From NCBI GenBank assembly GCA_018644935.1, contig JABGPL010000017.1:1-60984 (forward strand): 60,984 nucleotides of DNA, read 5' to 3'. The DNA comes from Calditrichota bacterium (GTDB taxonomy: Bacteria > Electryoneota > AABM5-125-24 > Hatepunaeales > Hatepunaeaceae). Of the stretch, positions 1 to 10,254 are shown piece after piece. The translations under genes were made by a program, and so were the position numbers. The notes beneath the pieces were generated by a model. The model worked only from the letters and a program-made list of their open reading frames with translations, made no database searches and was not told where the DNA came from. Within the stretch, counting starts at the first letter, position 1. Each line of letters starts with the position of its first letter.

Positions 1-2
1 AA

Positions 3-1901
3 TTAGGTGCACCACCGCAAGCATATAATATTTACCATAGATCGATGGGAAGTCTTCTGTATAAGATGGGTGAGTATCAGAAATCTATTAAAGAATATAA
101 TAAAATATTAGTTTTTGATGAGAATAATGAGATAGTTGGTGGAAATATATTGGCATTGATGGGTATTGGAGAATGCTACATAGAATTAAATGATTATGAT
201 TCAGCACTAACATATGTGCTGAAAGCGTTGGAGGTTATAAATGAAATTCCTGACTCAATTGAAAATGAGAGTCACATTGATGCATTAACAATTATTAGCC
301 ATGTTTACCTTAAAACAAATGAATATGATATAGCTGAAAAATTCCTCAAGAAAGCAGAAGACATAATGGGAGACTCGAAGAATTTAAGTTCTAAGCTTCC
401 AGTATATCGAGAGTTCTATAAACTATATCAATCCCAGGAAAAATGGAAAAAAGCTTATCGATACCACGTTTTGTACTCTGATGTAAAGGAAACTATTAGT
501 GTTGAATCTGAGTCATTCGGGAAAATGAGTCATGATATCAACGAAAGGATGAAAGAACTCAATTGTTTGTACAATGTCGCTCAATTCACTTCTGATCCTG
601 CCCTGTCAAGATCTGAAGTACTCCAAAAGTCAACCGACATGATTCCCGTTAGCTGGCAATATCCAGATATAACCCATGCTAGAGTTTCAATTAAGGATGA
701 AAAATATACCACGAAAACGTTTAAGGAGTCAGAGTGGAAACAGGAAACATTGATTTATGAGAAGGATGAACGGATAGGCTCAATTGAAGTATTCTATTCG
801 GATGAGATGCCCGAAGCTGATGTTGGACCTTTTATGCGGGAAGAGCAGGATTTATTAGAGGGTATGGCGCGCTTATTGGGAAACTACCTGTATAGAAAAA
901 CAACAGAAATGGAACTACAGAATCACCATGAACATCTCGAGGAACTGGTTGAGGATCGAACAAATGCACTTCAAAATGAAATTGAGGAAAGAAAGCAGGC
1001 CGAAACTGAAATCCTCGAAAGTAAAAACAGAAATGATGCAATATTGCGTGCCTCAAGCAATGGAATAATAACGATTAACAGCGATGGTCTTGTCGAAACT
1101 TTTAATCCTGCAGCTGAAAAAATATTTGGATATACCACTGAAGAAATATCTGGCAGAAATATCAAAATACTAACTCCGCATGATATAACAGAGAAACATG
1201 ATTCCTTTCTAAGAGCATATTTGACAACAGGGGTAAAAAAAGTTATAGATCAACATCTGGAAGTTACCGCTAGGCGTAAAGATGGTGACCTATTTCCCCT
1301 CGAAATTGGAATAAGCGAAGTTGAGCTGAAGGATTCGAAGTTATTCACGGCTATTGTGAGTGACATCTCGGACAGGAAGAAAGCTGAGGAGAAACTCAAT
1401 AAATTATCTTTAGCGGTGGAACAAACTCCAACAATAATAATAATTACTGACAATGAAGGAGTGATCGAATATGTTAACCCCTACTTTTCTGAAGTTACCG
1501 GATATTCTTCGGAAGAAGTAATTGGAAATACTCCCCGTATACTAAATTCTGGTATGCACTCCAAGGAGTTCTTTATGGGACTCTGGAGCACGGTAAAATC
1601 CGGAAAGGTCTGGAATGATGAAATTGCTAATAAACGGAAAGATGGAACAATATATTGGGAGAACTCCACAGTTGCTCCTATTCGGGGGGAATCAGGCCAG
1701 ATATCCCATTTTGTTGCTGTCAAGGAAAACATCACAGAACGCAAACGGATTAAAACCGAAATGGAACGCAGCCTTGAAGATCTTGAAAGATTTAGTTCAA
1801 TGTCCATTGGGCGGGAAGAGAAGATGATTGAGCTAAAAGAAGAGATAAACAATTTGTTGACTCAAGCCGGTCAGGAGAAAAAATATACGATCGTTGAGTG
1901 A
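3..1901 (+). CDS. TPR and tandem-PAS sensory protein, 5' end outside window
   Basis: The reading frame is open from the left edge (codon at 3) through the first ATG at 45, and the upstream codons still read as TPR sequence, so the gene starts outside the window. Counting from the ATG at 45, residues 1-150 are helical TPR-type repeats, 175-290 a GAF-like region, 295-335 a coiled coil, 327-450 and 454-575 two PAS/PAC domains, and the tail is a short coiled coil. There is no kinase, cyclase or GGDEF output, so it probably senses a signal and passes it to the kinases downstream. It is followed after 38 bases by the V4R gene and is likely the first visible gene of a five-gene signalling operon. 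Confidence 0.85.
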   Translation, partial: LGAPPQAYNIYHRSMGSLLYKMGEYQKSIKEYNKILVFDENNEIVGGNILALMGIGECYIELNDYDSALTYVLKALEVINEIPDSIENESHIDALTIISHVYLKTNEYDIAEKFLKKAEDIMGDSKNLSSKLPVYREFYKLYQSQEKWKKAYRYHVLYSDVKETISVESESFGKMSHDINERMKELNCLYNVAQFTSDPALSRSEVLQKSTDMIPVSWQYPDITHARVSIKDEKYTTKTFKESEWKQETLIYEKDERIGSIEVFYSDEMPEADVGPFMREEQDLLEGMARLLGNYLYRKTTEMELQNHHEHLEELVEDRTNALQNEIEERKQAETEILESKNRNDAILRASSNGIITINSDGLVETFNPAAEKIFGYTTEEISGRNIKILTPHDITEKHDSFLRAYLTTGVKKVIDQHLEVTARRKDGDLFPLEIGISEVELKDSKLFTAIVSDISDRKKAEEKLNKLSLAVEQTPTIIIITDNEGVIEYVNPYFSEVTGYSSEEVIGNTPRILNSGMHSKEFFMGLWSTVKSGKVWNDEIANKRKDGTIYWENSTVAPIRGESGQISHFVAVKENITERKRIKTEMERSLEDLERFSSMSIGREEKMIELKEEINNLLTQAGQEKKYTIVE

Positions 1902-1939
1902 AGGAAATCTAACTACAACTTAAACCAATTGGAGGAATA

Positions 1940-2464
1940 ATGTTTAAAGAAGAAAGAGAAGAATTGATGTTTGACTGGAACATGATTGGAGACATAGTAG
2001 AGGGTCGTCCCAATCTGGGGACAACTATGGATGTTAGCGTATATAGGCTGATGCAGTTCACGTTAAGAGACGTGCTCATCAAGCGGTTTGATGCTGAAAC
2101 CGCAGACAAAATATTTTACGATGCCGGTCAACACGCAGGAAAAGTATTCTGCCGGGAACTGATTAACAAAGAAAACAACTTTAACGATTTTGTCGTTGAA
2201 CTTCAGGATAGATTGAAAGAACTGAAAATTGGAATCCTGCGAATTGAGGAAGCAAACCTCGATACGTTGGACTTCACCTTGACGGTCTCAGAAGATCTCG
2301 ATTGTTCAGGTCTTCCGGTTTGTGAGGAGACAATATGCACTTATGATGAAGGATTCATCAATGGAATACTTGGTGAGTATACCGGGAAGAGCTTTGATGT
2401 AAAGGAAGTCGATTGCTGGTGTTCCGGTGACAGGGTTTGCCGTTTTGATGTAAAATCAACCTGA
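1940..2464 (+). CDS. V4R (4-vinyl reductase) domain protein
   Basis: A 174-residue protein with a very strong ribosome site (GGAGGAATA before the ATG). The C-terminal half matches the V4R small-molecule-binding fold. It contains a Cys-rich stretch ([17 protein letters not shown], about residues 123-140) followed by [13 protein letters not shown] near the end; this cysteine pattern is the V4R hallmark. V4R domains act as ligand or metal-dependent sensory modules in transcription regulators and signalling proteins. Here the domain stands alone between a PAS protein and a hybrid kinase, so an input-sensor role in the same pathway is the likely reading. The ligand cannot be inferred. Confidence 0.8.
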   Translation: MFKEEREELMFDWNMIGDIVEGRPNLGTTMDVSVYRLMQFTLRDVLIKRFDAETADKIFYDAGQHAGKVFCRELINKENNFNDFVVELQDRLKELKIGILRIEEANLDTLDFTLTVSEDLDCSGLPVCEETICTYDEGFINGILGEYTGKSFDVKEVDCWCSGDRVCRFDVKST

Positions 2465-2474
2465 TAAGGTAGAA

Positions 2475-5210
2475 ATGCTCACAGTTAAAGAAGAACATAT
2501 CGACAAGATAACAGAAGCATTTTACCTGATGCTAAAGGGTAAGAAACCAGCCTCGATTAAACTCCCGGAAGGCTATCCTGACAATGAGATCAAGCAGGCC
2601 GTCGATTACATTAACCGGTTTATCAATGAGTATAACGACGTCACGGATGTGGTGTACACATTGTCAAAGGGTGATCTGAATTTTGAACCACCGAAGAGTA
2701 AAATAATACTGCTCCAATCATTAAAGAGTTTACAGGCAAATTTACGAAACCTGACCTGGACAACACAGCAGATTGCTGAAGGAGACTTTGCACAACGTGT
2801 TGATTTTATGGGAGAGTTCTCTGATGCTTTTAACAGTATGGCTCAACAACTGGAAACATCTTTTATGGAGCGAGACCGGACCAACAGTGAGCTACAGGGT
2901 CGGATAGAAGAACTCGCCAAGACTCGTCGGGCAATGCTCAACATGATGGAAGATATCAACGAAGCCAAAGGTGTTGCTGAATCCGCTACCAAAGCAAAGT
3001 CTGATTTTCTGGCAAACATGAGCCACGAAATCCGCACACCGATGAATGCAATAATCGGTCTCAATCATCTCCTGGGTAAGACTAATCTGGACAGGAAGCA
3101 AAAAGATTATGCTCGGAAGGTTCAGGACTCAGCCCATAATCTTCTTGGCATAATAAACGATATTCTCGATTTCTCTAAAATCGAAGCGGGTAAACTTGAT
3201 ATCGAATCCGTAGATTTCGACCTAAACAGAGTTATTGAGAACATCTCGAATATGGTCAATATCAAAGCTCAGGAAAAGGATCTGGATCTTATATGTAATA
3301 TCAAAAAAAGTGTCCCGGTTCGCCTCATTGGAGATCCTCTCAGGTTGGGGCAGATCATTCTAAACCTCGCAAACAATGCAGTAAAATTCACAGAAGAAGG
3401 TGAAATCAGAATAGATGCAGAGTTGCATGATATTCAAGACCAGGAAGTAAAAATCAAGTTTTCAGTCACTGATACGGGGATTGGATTAACTGAAGAGCAG
3501 CAGGGAAAACTTTTCCAATCCTTCCAACAAGCAGATACCTCAACCACCAGGAAATACGGTGGTACGGGACTGGGGTTGACAATCAGTAAAAAACTTGTCG
3601 AGATGATGGGTGGTGAAATCTGGATAGAGAGCGTTTATGGTCAAGGGAGTACCTTCAATTTCTTCTGTTTGTTTAAGCAATCTGATAAGAGGACAAAGAA
3701 ACGAACAATTCCCATCGATTTAAGAAACCTGAGAACAGTTGTTATTGATGATAGTCCAACTGTGTTAGAAGTACTGAAGGATTACCTTGATGATTTCACA
3801 TTCGAGTCTGAGTTGTTTAATAATGCAGAGGACGGAATTAAGGAAATCCAAAACTGGTCCGAAGATGAGTCTAATTATGTGCAATTGGTGTTGATTGACT
3901 GGAATCTACCGGGGATGAACGGTATTGAAGCCGCTAAAATGATAAAATTCGATCTAAACTTACCGCGTATCCCAAAAATTATTATGATCTCTGCACATGG
4001 AAGAGAAGAGATCATGAAGCAGGCTTCCGATTTGGATCTAGATGGATTTCTGATTAAACCGGTGAATCATTCCCTGTTGTTTAACACAATCATGGACTCG
4101 TTTGGTGAAACCTTCGAAGGTACGGGTGAGCTGGAGGAATCTACCTCCGAATCATCTTCAACAATTGAGGAAGTTCGAGGTGCTCATATCTTGTTGGTAG
4201 AGGATAACGAAATAAACTCCCAGGTTGCAACAGAACTACTTGAGAGTGAGGGCTTTAAAATTTCTGTCGCTGAAAATGGAAAATTAGCACTTGATCAAAT
4301 CACTAATGACACCCCCCCTGGAACATTTGATATAGTCCTCATGGACCTCCAGATGCCCATTATGGATGGGTATGAGGCCACAAAAAGAATCCGGGAAGAT
4401 GATCGATTCATGAACCTGCCAATAATCGCAATGACAGCCGATGCAATGTCTGGTGTAAGAGAGAAAGTAATTGAAGCGGGAATGAACGATTACGTAACTA
4501 AACCTATTGATCTTGATCAGCTTTATGGAGCTTTGGCGAAGTGGATCAAGTTAGGTCCATCTTCGATCAAATCAGATACAACTACTGACATCAAAGAAGA
4601 GGAAGTATTCCCCGATCTACCTGGTATTGATATTAAAGATGGATTAAAAAGAGTTGGCGGAAGTAAAGATTTCTACAGGAAGTTGTTGTTGAAATTTGCT
4701 GACAGCTACCATGGATTTGAGAAAGAACTGCGAAATCTACTATCAGCTGGTGATATAGAAACTGCCACCAGAAATGCACATAGTTTAAAGGGAGTTGCCG
4801 GCAACCTGGGAGCTACTGAATTATTTAAATGGGCTGGCGATCTTGAAATAGTCTTAAAGGACAACAGGGTAGGTTCTCTAGATGATAATATTTCAAAAGT
4901 ATCAACAACTTTGTCCGAGGTGTTGGAATCAATAAGCAAATTTGAGAACAGAACATCAAATCTAACCCCATCAATAGTTGTAAAATCGGTCGATTTTAGT
5001 AAATTGAAAAAGCTCACCGAAAGCCTAATCATTCTCATTGAGGAAGATATGTCAGATGCCATGGATAAACTTGATGAGTTAGGAGAACTTCTGATGTCCA
5101 CTGAATTAGAAGGTGAATATCAAAAAATTGCAGATTATTTAGACAACTTTGATGTAGATGCTGCAAAAGAAAAACTCGAGAAGTTAATAAGCAAATTCAA
5201 GAAAACCTAA
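2475..5210 (+). CDS. soluble hybrid histidine kinase (HAMP-HisKA-HATPase-REC-REC-HPt)
   Basis: A 911-residue phosphorelay protein. An N-terminal HAMP-like/coiled-coil region (about 1-170) has no membrane segments. The HisKA H-box [14 protein letters not shown] has the phospho-acceptor His near 184. The HATPase_c domain (about 290-400) has its N, G1 (DTGIGL) and G2 (GGTGLGL) boxes. A first receiver carries its Asp near 475 ([10 protein letters not shown]), and a second (about 573-690) has Asp near 624 ([11 protein letters not shown]) and the KP motif. A C-terminal HPt domain has its His near 769 ([12 protein letters not shown]). This is a BarA/ArcB-like multistep relay, but cytoplasmic. It starts 10 bases after the V4R gene, behind an AAGGTAG ribosome site. 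Confidence 0.93.
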   Translation: MLTVKEEHIDKITEAFYLMLKGKKPASIKLPEGYPDNEIKQAVDYINRFINEYNDVTDVVYTLSKGDLNFEPPKSKIILLQSLKSLQANLRNLTWTTQQIAEGDFAQRVDFMGEFSDAFNSMAQQLETSFMERDRTNSELQGRIEELAKTRRAMLNMMEDINEAKGVAESATKAKSDFLANMSHEIRTPMNAIIGLNHLLGKTNLDRKQKDYARKVQDSAHNLLGIINDILDFSKIEAGKLDIESVDFDLNRVIENISNMVNIKAQEKDLDLICNIKKSVPVRLIGDPLRLGQIILNLANNAVKFTEEGEIRIDAELHDIQDQEVKIKFSVTDTGIGLTEEQQGKLFQSFQQADTSTTRKYGGTGLGLTISKKLVEMMGGEIWIESVYGQGSTFNFFCLFKQSDKRTKKRTIPIDLRNLRTVVIDDSPTVLEVLKDYLDDFTFESELFNNAEDGIKEIQNWSEDESNYVQLVLIDWNLPGMNGIEAAKMIKFDLNLPRIPKIIMISAHGREEIMKQASDLDLDGFLIKPVNHSLLFNTIMDSFGETFEGTGELEESTSESSSTIEEVRGAHILLVEDNEINSQVATELLESEGFKISVAENGKLALDQITNDTPPGTFDIVLMDLQMPIMDGYEATKRIREDDRFMNLPIIAMTADAMSGVREKVIEAGMNDYVTKPIDLDQLYGALAKWIKLGPSSIKSDTTTDIKEEEVFPDLPGIDIKDGLKRVGGSKDFYRKLLLKFADSYHGFEKELRNLLSAGDIETATRNAHSLKGVAGNLGATELFKWAGDLEIVLKDNRVGSLDDNISKVSTTLSEVLESISKFENRTSNLTPSIVVKSVDFSKLKKLTESLIILIEEDMSDAMDKLDELGELLMSTELEGEYQKIADYLDNFDVDAAKEKLEKLISKFKKT

Positions 5211-5222
5211 GAAGGTACTTAC

Positions 5223-6320
5223 ATGGTTGATTTAAAAGCGAAACCGACAGTCCTAATCGTTGATGATATCCCGGAGAACATTCAGGTTCTCATGGGTACG
5301 CTGAGAGATGAATATGCAATTCTGGCGGCTAAAGATGGTGAACGAGCACTTAAGCTTGCAGAAGGTACAAAAAAACCAGATATAATTCTTCTGGATATAA
5401 TGATGCCAGGCATGGATGGTTACGAGGTTTGCGAAAGGCTAAAAAACAATCCGGTTACAGCAAGCATTCCGGTTATTTTTCTGACCGCAATGGTTGATGA
5501 TTCTGATGAGGAAAAGGGACTGGCACTCGGAGCAGTCGATTATGTTACAAAACCCTTTAATCCCGCGCTGGTAAAATCAAGAGTCAAGAATCATGTAGAA
5601 CTAAAGTTGCACCGTGATCATCTTGAAGAACTGGTTGCCCAAAGAACACTAGAACTTCAGCTCACGCAGGATGTCACGATTGAGAGTATGGGAACACTGG
5701 CTGAGTACCGAGATCCTGAAACAGGTGGTCATATCAAACGGACACAAGGATATGTTAAATTGTTGGCTGAACATCTGAAAGACCATGATCTTTACAGGGA
5801 GTTCCTTGATGATGAGACAGTCAATCTCTTTTATAAATCGGCACCTTTACATGATATTGGCAAAGTAGGGGTCAGAGACAACATTCTATTGAAAAATGGC
5901 AAACTCACTAATGAAGAATTTGACGCAATGAAAATGCATGTGACATTTGGAAGAGATGCGATTTTATCCTCTGAGAAGAGACTAGGAAACAGTTCCTTTC
6001 TCGCAATAGCACGTGAGATAGCATACAGTCACCATGAAAAATGGGATGGCTCTGGTTATCCGTTGGGAATAAAGGGAACCGACATTTCCATTGCTGGAAG
6101 AATTATGGCAATAGCGGATGTATACGACGCCCTGATCAGTAAACGATGCTACAAACCACCGTTCCCGGTAGAGAAAGCTGTTGGAATAATCATTGAAGGT
6201 AAAGGGCAGCATTTTGATCCGGATATGGTAGATGTGTTTGTTGAAATACAGGATGAATTCAGAAAGATTGCACTTGAGTTTGCTGATTTCGATGAGGAAG
6301 TCGAAATGCTTAGGAAGTAA
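5223..6320 (+). CDS. REC-HD-GYP response regulator, probable c-di-GMP phosphodiesterase
   Basis: A 365-residue two-domain regulator. The N-terminal receiver has its phospho-acceptor Asp near residue 58 (LLDIMMPGMDGYEVC) and the KPF motif. A coiled-coil linker follows (HLEELVAQRTLELQ), then an HD-GYP domain with the HDIGK metal-binding signature near 210 and HHEKWDGSGYPLG around 270. All visible catalytic residues are intact, so hydrolysis of cyclic di-GMP is expected. It follows the hybrid kinase by 12 bases, which suggests it receives phosphate from the HPt domain there. Its receiver closely resembles the receiver of the next gene. Confidence 0.92.
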   Translation: MVDLKAKPTVLIVDDIPENIQVLMGTLRDEYAILAAKDGERALKLAEGTKKPDIILLDIMMPGMDGYEVCERLKNNPVTASIPVIFLTAMVDDSDEEKGLALGAVDYVTKPFNPALVKSRVKNHVELKLHRDHLEELVAQRTLELQLTQDVTIESMGTLAEYRDPETGGHIKRTQGYVKLLAEHLKDHDLYREFLDDETVNLFYKSAPLHDIGKVGVRDNILLKNGKLTNEEFDAMKMHVTFGRDAILSSEKRLGNSSFLAIAREIAYSHHEKWDGSGYPLGIKGTDISIAGRIMAIADVYDALISKRCYKPPFPVEKAVGIIIEGKGQHFDPDMVDVFVEIQDEFRKIALEFADFDEEVEMLRK

Positions 6321-6357
6321 CTATAGTTGTTTACCTGGTCACTTAGAGAGAGTTCGG

Positions 6358-7494
6358 ATGAACGATAAAAAACAAAAAAGCACCATCCTCGTTGTGGATG
6401 ACGAACCGGCTAACATCCATGTTTTAATGGGTACACTCAAGAATGATTATGCAATTCTGGCGGCAACCAATGGCCAAAAAGCGTTGGAATTCGCAGCCAG
6501 AACTCCTACTCCGGATTTAATACTCTTGGATATAATGATGCCGGAAATGGATGGATATGAAGTCTGCCGAAGACTTAAAGAAAATCCAGATACGAGTGAT
6601 ATCCCGGTCATCTTTATTACCGCAATGACTGAGATAGAAAATAAAACAAAAGGATTTGAGCTCGGAGCAGTCGATTATATCACCAAACCATTTGATCCGC
6701 GCGAGGTAGAAATTCGTGTCAGAACTCATATTACCTTTAAACATGCCAAAGAGGAGCTCGAACGACATCATCAGGTTTTGAAGCAAAGCTATTCCGCATT
6801 GCAAAAAGCTGAAACTGCACGTGATTCTCTTACTCACATGATCGTCCATGACATGCGAACCCCTTTAAACGGAATTCAGGGATATATTGACATGATCCTG
6901 ATTCTGCATAAGGATAAGTTGGATGAGAGTATCCTTCATGATCTAAAAGGAGCCAAAACCAACGCATCCAAACTTATTGAAATGGTCAGTTCCTTGCTCG
7001 ATCTGAATCGTCTTGAATCGGGACAGATGCCAGTTGACATGAAAGAAAATGATTTAGTACAAACGATCAGGGATGCGGTTCTGATTCTTGGGATTCAGGC
7101 GGATTATGTGAACTTGATATTTGAGCCGGGTGAAGACCAAATACTCGGTAGTTTTGATGTAGATTTGACGAGACGGATTATAGTTAACCTTCTCTCCAAT
7201 GCGATTAAGTTTACTCCCAAGGGTGACGATGTTTTAATAGAAATTAAGAAATTAGATACTGAGCTGGAGATATCAATCATTGATTCCGGACCCGGCATTC
7301 CAATAGATCTGCAACAAATTATTTTTGAAAAGTTCGGGCAGGCAGAAGTCAAGAAATCGCAAAAGGGCTATTCCAGCGGCATCGGTCTCGCTTTCTGTAA
7401 AATGGCCGTAGAAGCTCATGGATGTCAAATTGATGTCGATAGTGAATTAGGAAAAGGGAGTCGATTTTTTTTCAGAGTACCTTTAAGGGATTAG
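6358..7494 (+). CDS. REC-histidine kinase
   Basis: The reading frame extends upstream into the preceding gene, but ATG 6358 is the natural start because it leads straight into the receiver and follows the previous stop by 37 bases. The product is 378 residues: a receiver (VVDDEPANIHVLMGT, Asp near 60), a coiled-coil linker, a HisKA H-box with HDMRTPLNGIQGY (His near 164), and an HATPase domain ending with DSGPGIP and a GIGL box. It has no membrane segments. It ends the signalling operon with TAG at 7494. A kinase with an N-terminal receiver is probably itself controlled by phosphorylation. Confidence 0.9.
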   Translation: MNDKKQKSTILVVDDEPANIHVLMGTLKNDYAILAATNGQKALEFAARTPTPDLILLDIMMPEMDGYEVCRRLKENPDTSDIPVIFITAMTEIENKTKGFELGAVDYITKPFDPREVEIRVRTHITFKHAKEELERHHQVLKQSYSALQKAETARDSLTHMIVHDMRTPLNGIQGYIDMILILHKDKLDESILHDLKGAKTNASKLIEMVSSLLDLNRLESGQMPVDMKENDLVQTIRDAVLILGIQADYVNLIFEPGEDQILGSFDVDLTRRIIVNLLSNAIKFTPKGDDVLIEIKKLDTELEISIIDSGPGIPIDLQQIIFEKFGQAEVKKSQKGYSSGIGLAFCKMAVEAHGCQIDVDSELGKGSRFFFRVPLRD

Positions 7495-7855
7495 ATTTTG
7501 GTTTGGGCTACATTGTTGCGCAAAAGTATTTATATGTACTTTCTCTTTTCACCAAGGTGCATTATCTGTTGAAATGTTCTTATATAAAGGTAAACCCTTT
7601 ACTATTTGTATTCTTACTTGTGTTATGATTTTCATATTACTATTTTTATATTAGTATGTAGGAGGGTAAAATAGAGAAACTGAATGAGGTCTCGGTTGCA
7701 TTGCCAGTAATAATAAGCTGGAGCATAATCGAAATCATTATCGTATATGTGCAAAAGCAATAAGCAAGATTTGTCCTCTATTTCGAGCCCATGAATGGTA
7801 GTGTAGCTTTCATTTATTTTTTGTTTTCATTCCCGTTTGGCATAAGGAGCAGATA
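7495..7855. other. AT-rich intergenic region
   Basis: There are 361 bases between the signalling operon and the BACON lipoprotein gene. The first 40 bases hold a degenerate copy of the TTGGGCTAC hairpin repeat (separate entry). The rest is AT-rich with no coding potential that I can support. It presumably holds the promoter of the next gene, whose AAGGAG ribosome site lies six bases before its ATG. I could not pick one convincing -35/-10 pair. Confidence 0.5.
7497..7536 (+). repeat. TTGGGCTAC-type hairpin repeat, degenerate copy
   Basis: The sequence reads TTTGGGCTACATTGTTGCGC and continues with an AAAGTATTTATA tail. It matches better copies at 12171 and 47854, where TTGGGC pairs with GCCCAA around a loop of the TACTNGTT type and a GTATCTTTAC tail follows. 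Here the second arm has decayed to GCGCAA. It lies just after the stop of the REC-kinase gene. Confidence 0.55.
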
Positions 7856-10192
7856 ATGCGGTTATTAATAATTTTTCCTCTCTTGGCAGTCTTCTTGTTA
7901 GTTTTGTCATGCAAAGATGATTCACCGTCTGGCATAAATCCGATTGATTTACCAACAGCACCTACCAATCTTGTCGCGGACTCCGTTGCCTGTGATGCAA
8001 TTTGTCTCAGGTGGACAGACAATTCATTGAACGAAGATGGATTTCGTATTGATCAAAAACCCAACTCCCATGGTAATTGGAGTGAATTGTATACAACTGG
8101 TCCGGATGTTAAAACTTACATACACCAAAATTTGCTTGAATGTGAACAATATTTCTATCGAGTTGGTGCATTCAATGACTATGGATCTAAGGATACTTGC
8201 AGCGAGTTGTCTGTAACAACGTTGATTGAACCACCCACTGACCTGACAACCATGCATATATCATGCAATCAGATAGACCTGTCCTGGCAAGACCAGTCAG
8301 GAGTCGAAGACGGCTTTATAATTGAGCGTAAGATTAGCGAAAGTGGAGATTGGGAGGAAATTGTTAATCTTGGTCGAAATGAACTGAGTTATTCAGATTC
8401 CAACTTGCCCGAGAGCACATCCTTTTTGTATCGGGTACGAGTCTTTAAATCCCCCGACTTCGCTGCCTATTCGAATACAATTTCTGCCTCCACTTTACAC
8501 TCACCGATATTGTCAGTGACTCCATCAGCTCAAGAAGTTGGTAATACCGCTGGTACTGTATCCTTTGAAGTAAATAACGAAAGCGATGGAACGATGGATT
8601 GGACAGCATCTGGAAATGTGGACTGGTTTACCATAACCCCTACTATTGGAGCCAATAATGAAACGATTACCGTAAACTACGAAGCTAATTCAGGTGAGGA
8701 ACGACAAAGTGAAATTACGATTACTGCACCCGATGCTTCGCCTGAATCAATGATGGTAACTGTAACTCAGTTGGCCGGAATGCCGATACTATCTGTGACT
8801 CCCTTATTTTGTGAAGTAGGCAACTCTGCCGGGACTGCTACTTTTTCTATTTTCAACGACGGCGCAAGCACGATGGATTGGAATGTTTCAGAGAACGTGG
8901 ACTGGTTTTCCGTAGGCCCCACGGAAGGAACGAACAACGGGATAATTACATTGACCTATGACACAAATTCTGGTGAGGAACATCAGGGTGAGGTAGTTAT
9001 ATCTGCTCCCAATGCCTCGCCAATATCTGTGACATTAAATGTGACTCAGTTATGTGCCGATCCAATTCTGGCAGTTTCACCTTTTTCTCGTAGTGTTGGC
9101 AATTTAGAAGGCACTACAACATTTGAGGTTCGGAACGCAGGTGCTGGTATTATGAATTGGGTTGCTTCAGAAGATGCTGACTGGCTCTCTGTAAGTCCGA
9201 ATGAGGGAACTAACAATGGAACGATTACATTAACCTATGACACAAATTCGGGTGAGGAACGCCAAGAGGATATTACATTAACTGTGCCTGGTGCAATTCC
9301 AATGTCGGTGACTGTGAGCGTCACTCAAAGAAGTGCATATCCAGTACTCGTAGTTTCTCCCAATTCTCGAGTTGTCGGTAATTCTGCTGGAACTACCTCA
9401 TTCTCGATTAGCAATACCGGTGCGGGAGAAATGGATTGGACTTCATCCGAAGAAGCTGACTGGTTTTCATTGACTCCAACTGAAGGGACCAACCGCGGAA
9501 CGATTACTGTTGACTTTGGAACTAACTCAGGCGAGGAACGTGAAGGTGAAATCATAATTTCTGCACCCGATGCTTCTCCGGAATCAGTAACTGTAAGTGT
9601 GACCCAATTCGCCGCAGACCCGATACTTGTTGTTTCACCATCTCGTTGTAATGTCGAAAATGCCGCAGGTAGTGCAACATTCAATATACGTAACAACGGT
9701 GTAGGTCGGATGGTTTGGACTATAATCGAAACTGGGGATTGGTTTTCCGTTAGTCCAACTGAGGGAGTTAACAATGAAACCATTACCATCGATTATGATG
9801 CCAACTCAGGTGATGAGCGACGAGCTGATATCACTATTACCGCCCCCGATGCATCACCGGGATTAGTGACTCTCACATTAACCCAGGAAGAACTGCAGGC
9901 AGTTGTATCAATAGAACCGAATCATGCACTGCAAGGCGAGACATTGAGAGTGACTGTCACCGGTCGAGGAACCAGGTTCCGATTTGATAGAATATATAGT
10001 GGGATAATACTGCGAAAAGGTGAATCTTCTATTTCTGGTCGCAACCTCAGGGCTGAGACTAATGAACTTATGGAAGTAGATTTTACAATTCCAAACGGAG
10101 CACCAATAGGATTATGGGATGTCCAATATTGGTGGGATGCCCCGACCAATCCTGCTCCCTTAGTTGAAGGCTTCAGAGTAAATCCTCGATGA
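7856..10192 (+). CDS. surface lipoprotein with two Fn3 and five BACON repeats
   Basis: A 778-residue lipoprotein. The signal peptide ends in a lipobox (LLVLSC, Cys near 19). Two fibronectin type III domains (about 35-125 and 128-217) are followed by five tandem BACON-type repeats of about 93 residues each (genomic starts near 8503, 8782, 9062, 9342 and 9618). Each repeat carries a variant of MDWTxSxxxDWFSVxPTEGTNNxTITV and ends in VTVSVTQ. A C-terminal IPT-like beta domain (about 670-778) completes it. BACON domains are thought to bind carbohydrate or mucin, or to act as extracellular spacers. It lacks the sorting-domain tail seen elsewhere here, so it is probably held at the membrane by its lipid. 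Confidence 0.85.
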   Translation: MRLLIIFPLLAVFLLVLSCKDDSPSGINPIDLPTAPTNLVADSVACDAICLRWTDNSLNEDGFRIDQKPNSHGNWSELYTTGPDVKTYIHQNLLECEQYFYRVGAFNDYGSKDTCSELSVTTLIEPPTDLTTMHISCNQIDLSWQDQSGVEDGFIIERKISESGDWEEIVNLGRNELSYSDSNLPESTSFLYRVRVFKSPDFAAYSNTISASTLHSPILSVTPSAQEVGNTAGTVSFEVNNESDGTMDWTASGNVDWFTITPTIGANNETITVNYEANSGEERQSEITITAPDASPESMMVTVTQLAGMPILSVTPLFCEVGNSAGTATFSIFNDGASTMDWNVSENVDWFSVGPTEGTNNGIITLTYDTNSGEEHQGEVVISAPNASPISVTLNVTQLCADPILAVSPFSRSVGNLEGTTTFEVRNAGAGIMNWVASEDADWLSVSPNEGTNNGTITLTYDTNSGEERQEDITLTVPGAIPMSVTVSVTQRSAYPVLVVSPNSRVVGNSAGTTSFSISNTGAGEMDWTSSEEADWFSLTPTEGTNRGTITVDFGTNSGEEREGEIIISAPDASPESVTVSVTQFAADPILVVSPSRCNVENAAGSATFNIRNNGVGRMVWTIIETGDWFSVSPTEGVNNETITIDYDANSGDERRADITITAPDASPGLVTLTLTQEELQAVVSIEPNHALQGETLRVTVTGRGTRFRFDRIYSGIILRKGESSISGRNLRAETNELMEVDFTIPNGAPIGLWDVQYWWDAPTNPAPLVEGFRVNPR

Positions 10193-10207
10193 TGTTGGTG
10201 TTCATGA

Positions 10208-10227
10208 TTATACAAGCATTTGTATAA
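10208..10227. repeat. perfect AT-rich inverted repeat
   Basis: TTATACAA and TTGTATAA form an 8-bp inverted repeat around GCAT, 15 bases after the BACON gene and 27 bases before the next gene. There is no U-run, so a strong terminator is unlikely. It could be an operator or a weak transcript end. Confidence 0.35.
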
Positions 10228-10254
10228 ACTGCATACATCAAACAAGACCTGGCT

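Noticed and set aside
6232..6357. The upstream extension of the REC-kinase reading frame, starting inside the HD-GYP gene.
   Set aside because: It overlaps coding sequence of the HD-GYP domain in another frame and adds no family-like residues; ATG 6358 starts directly at the receiver.
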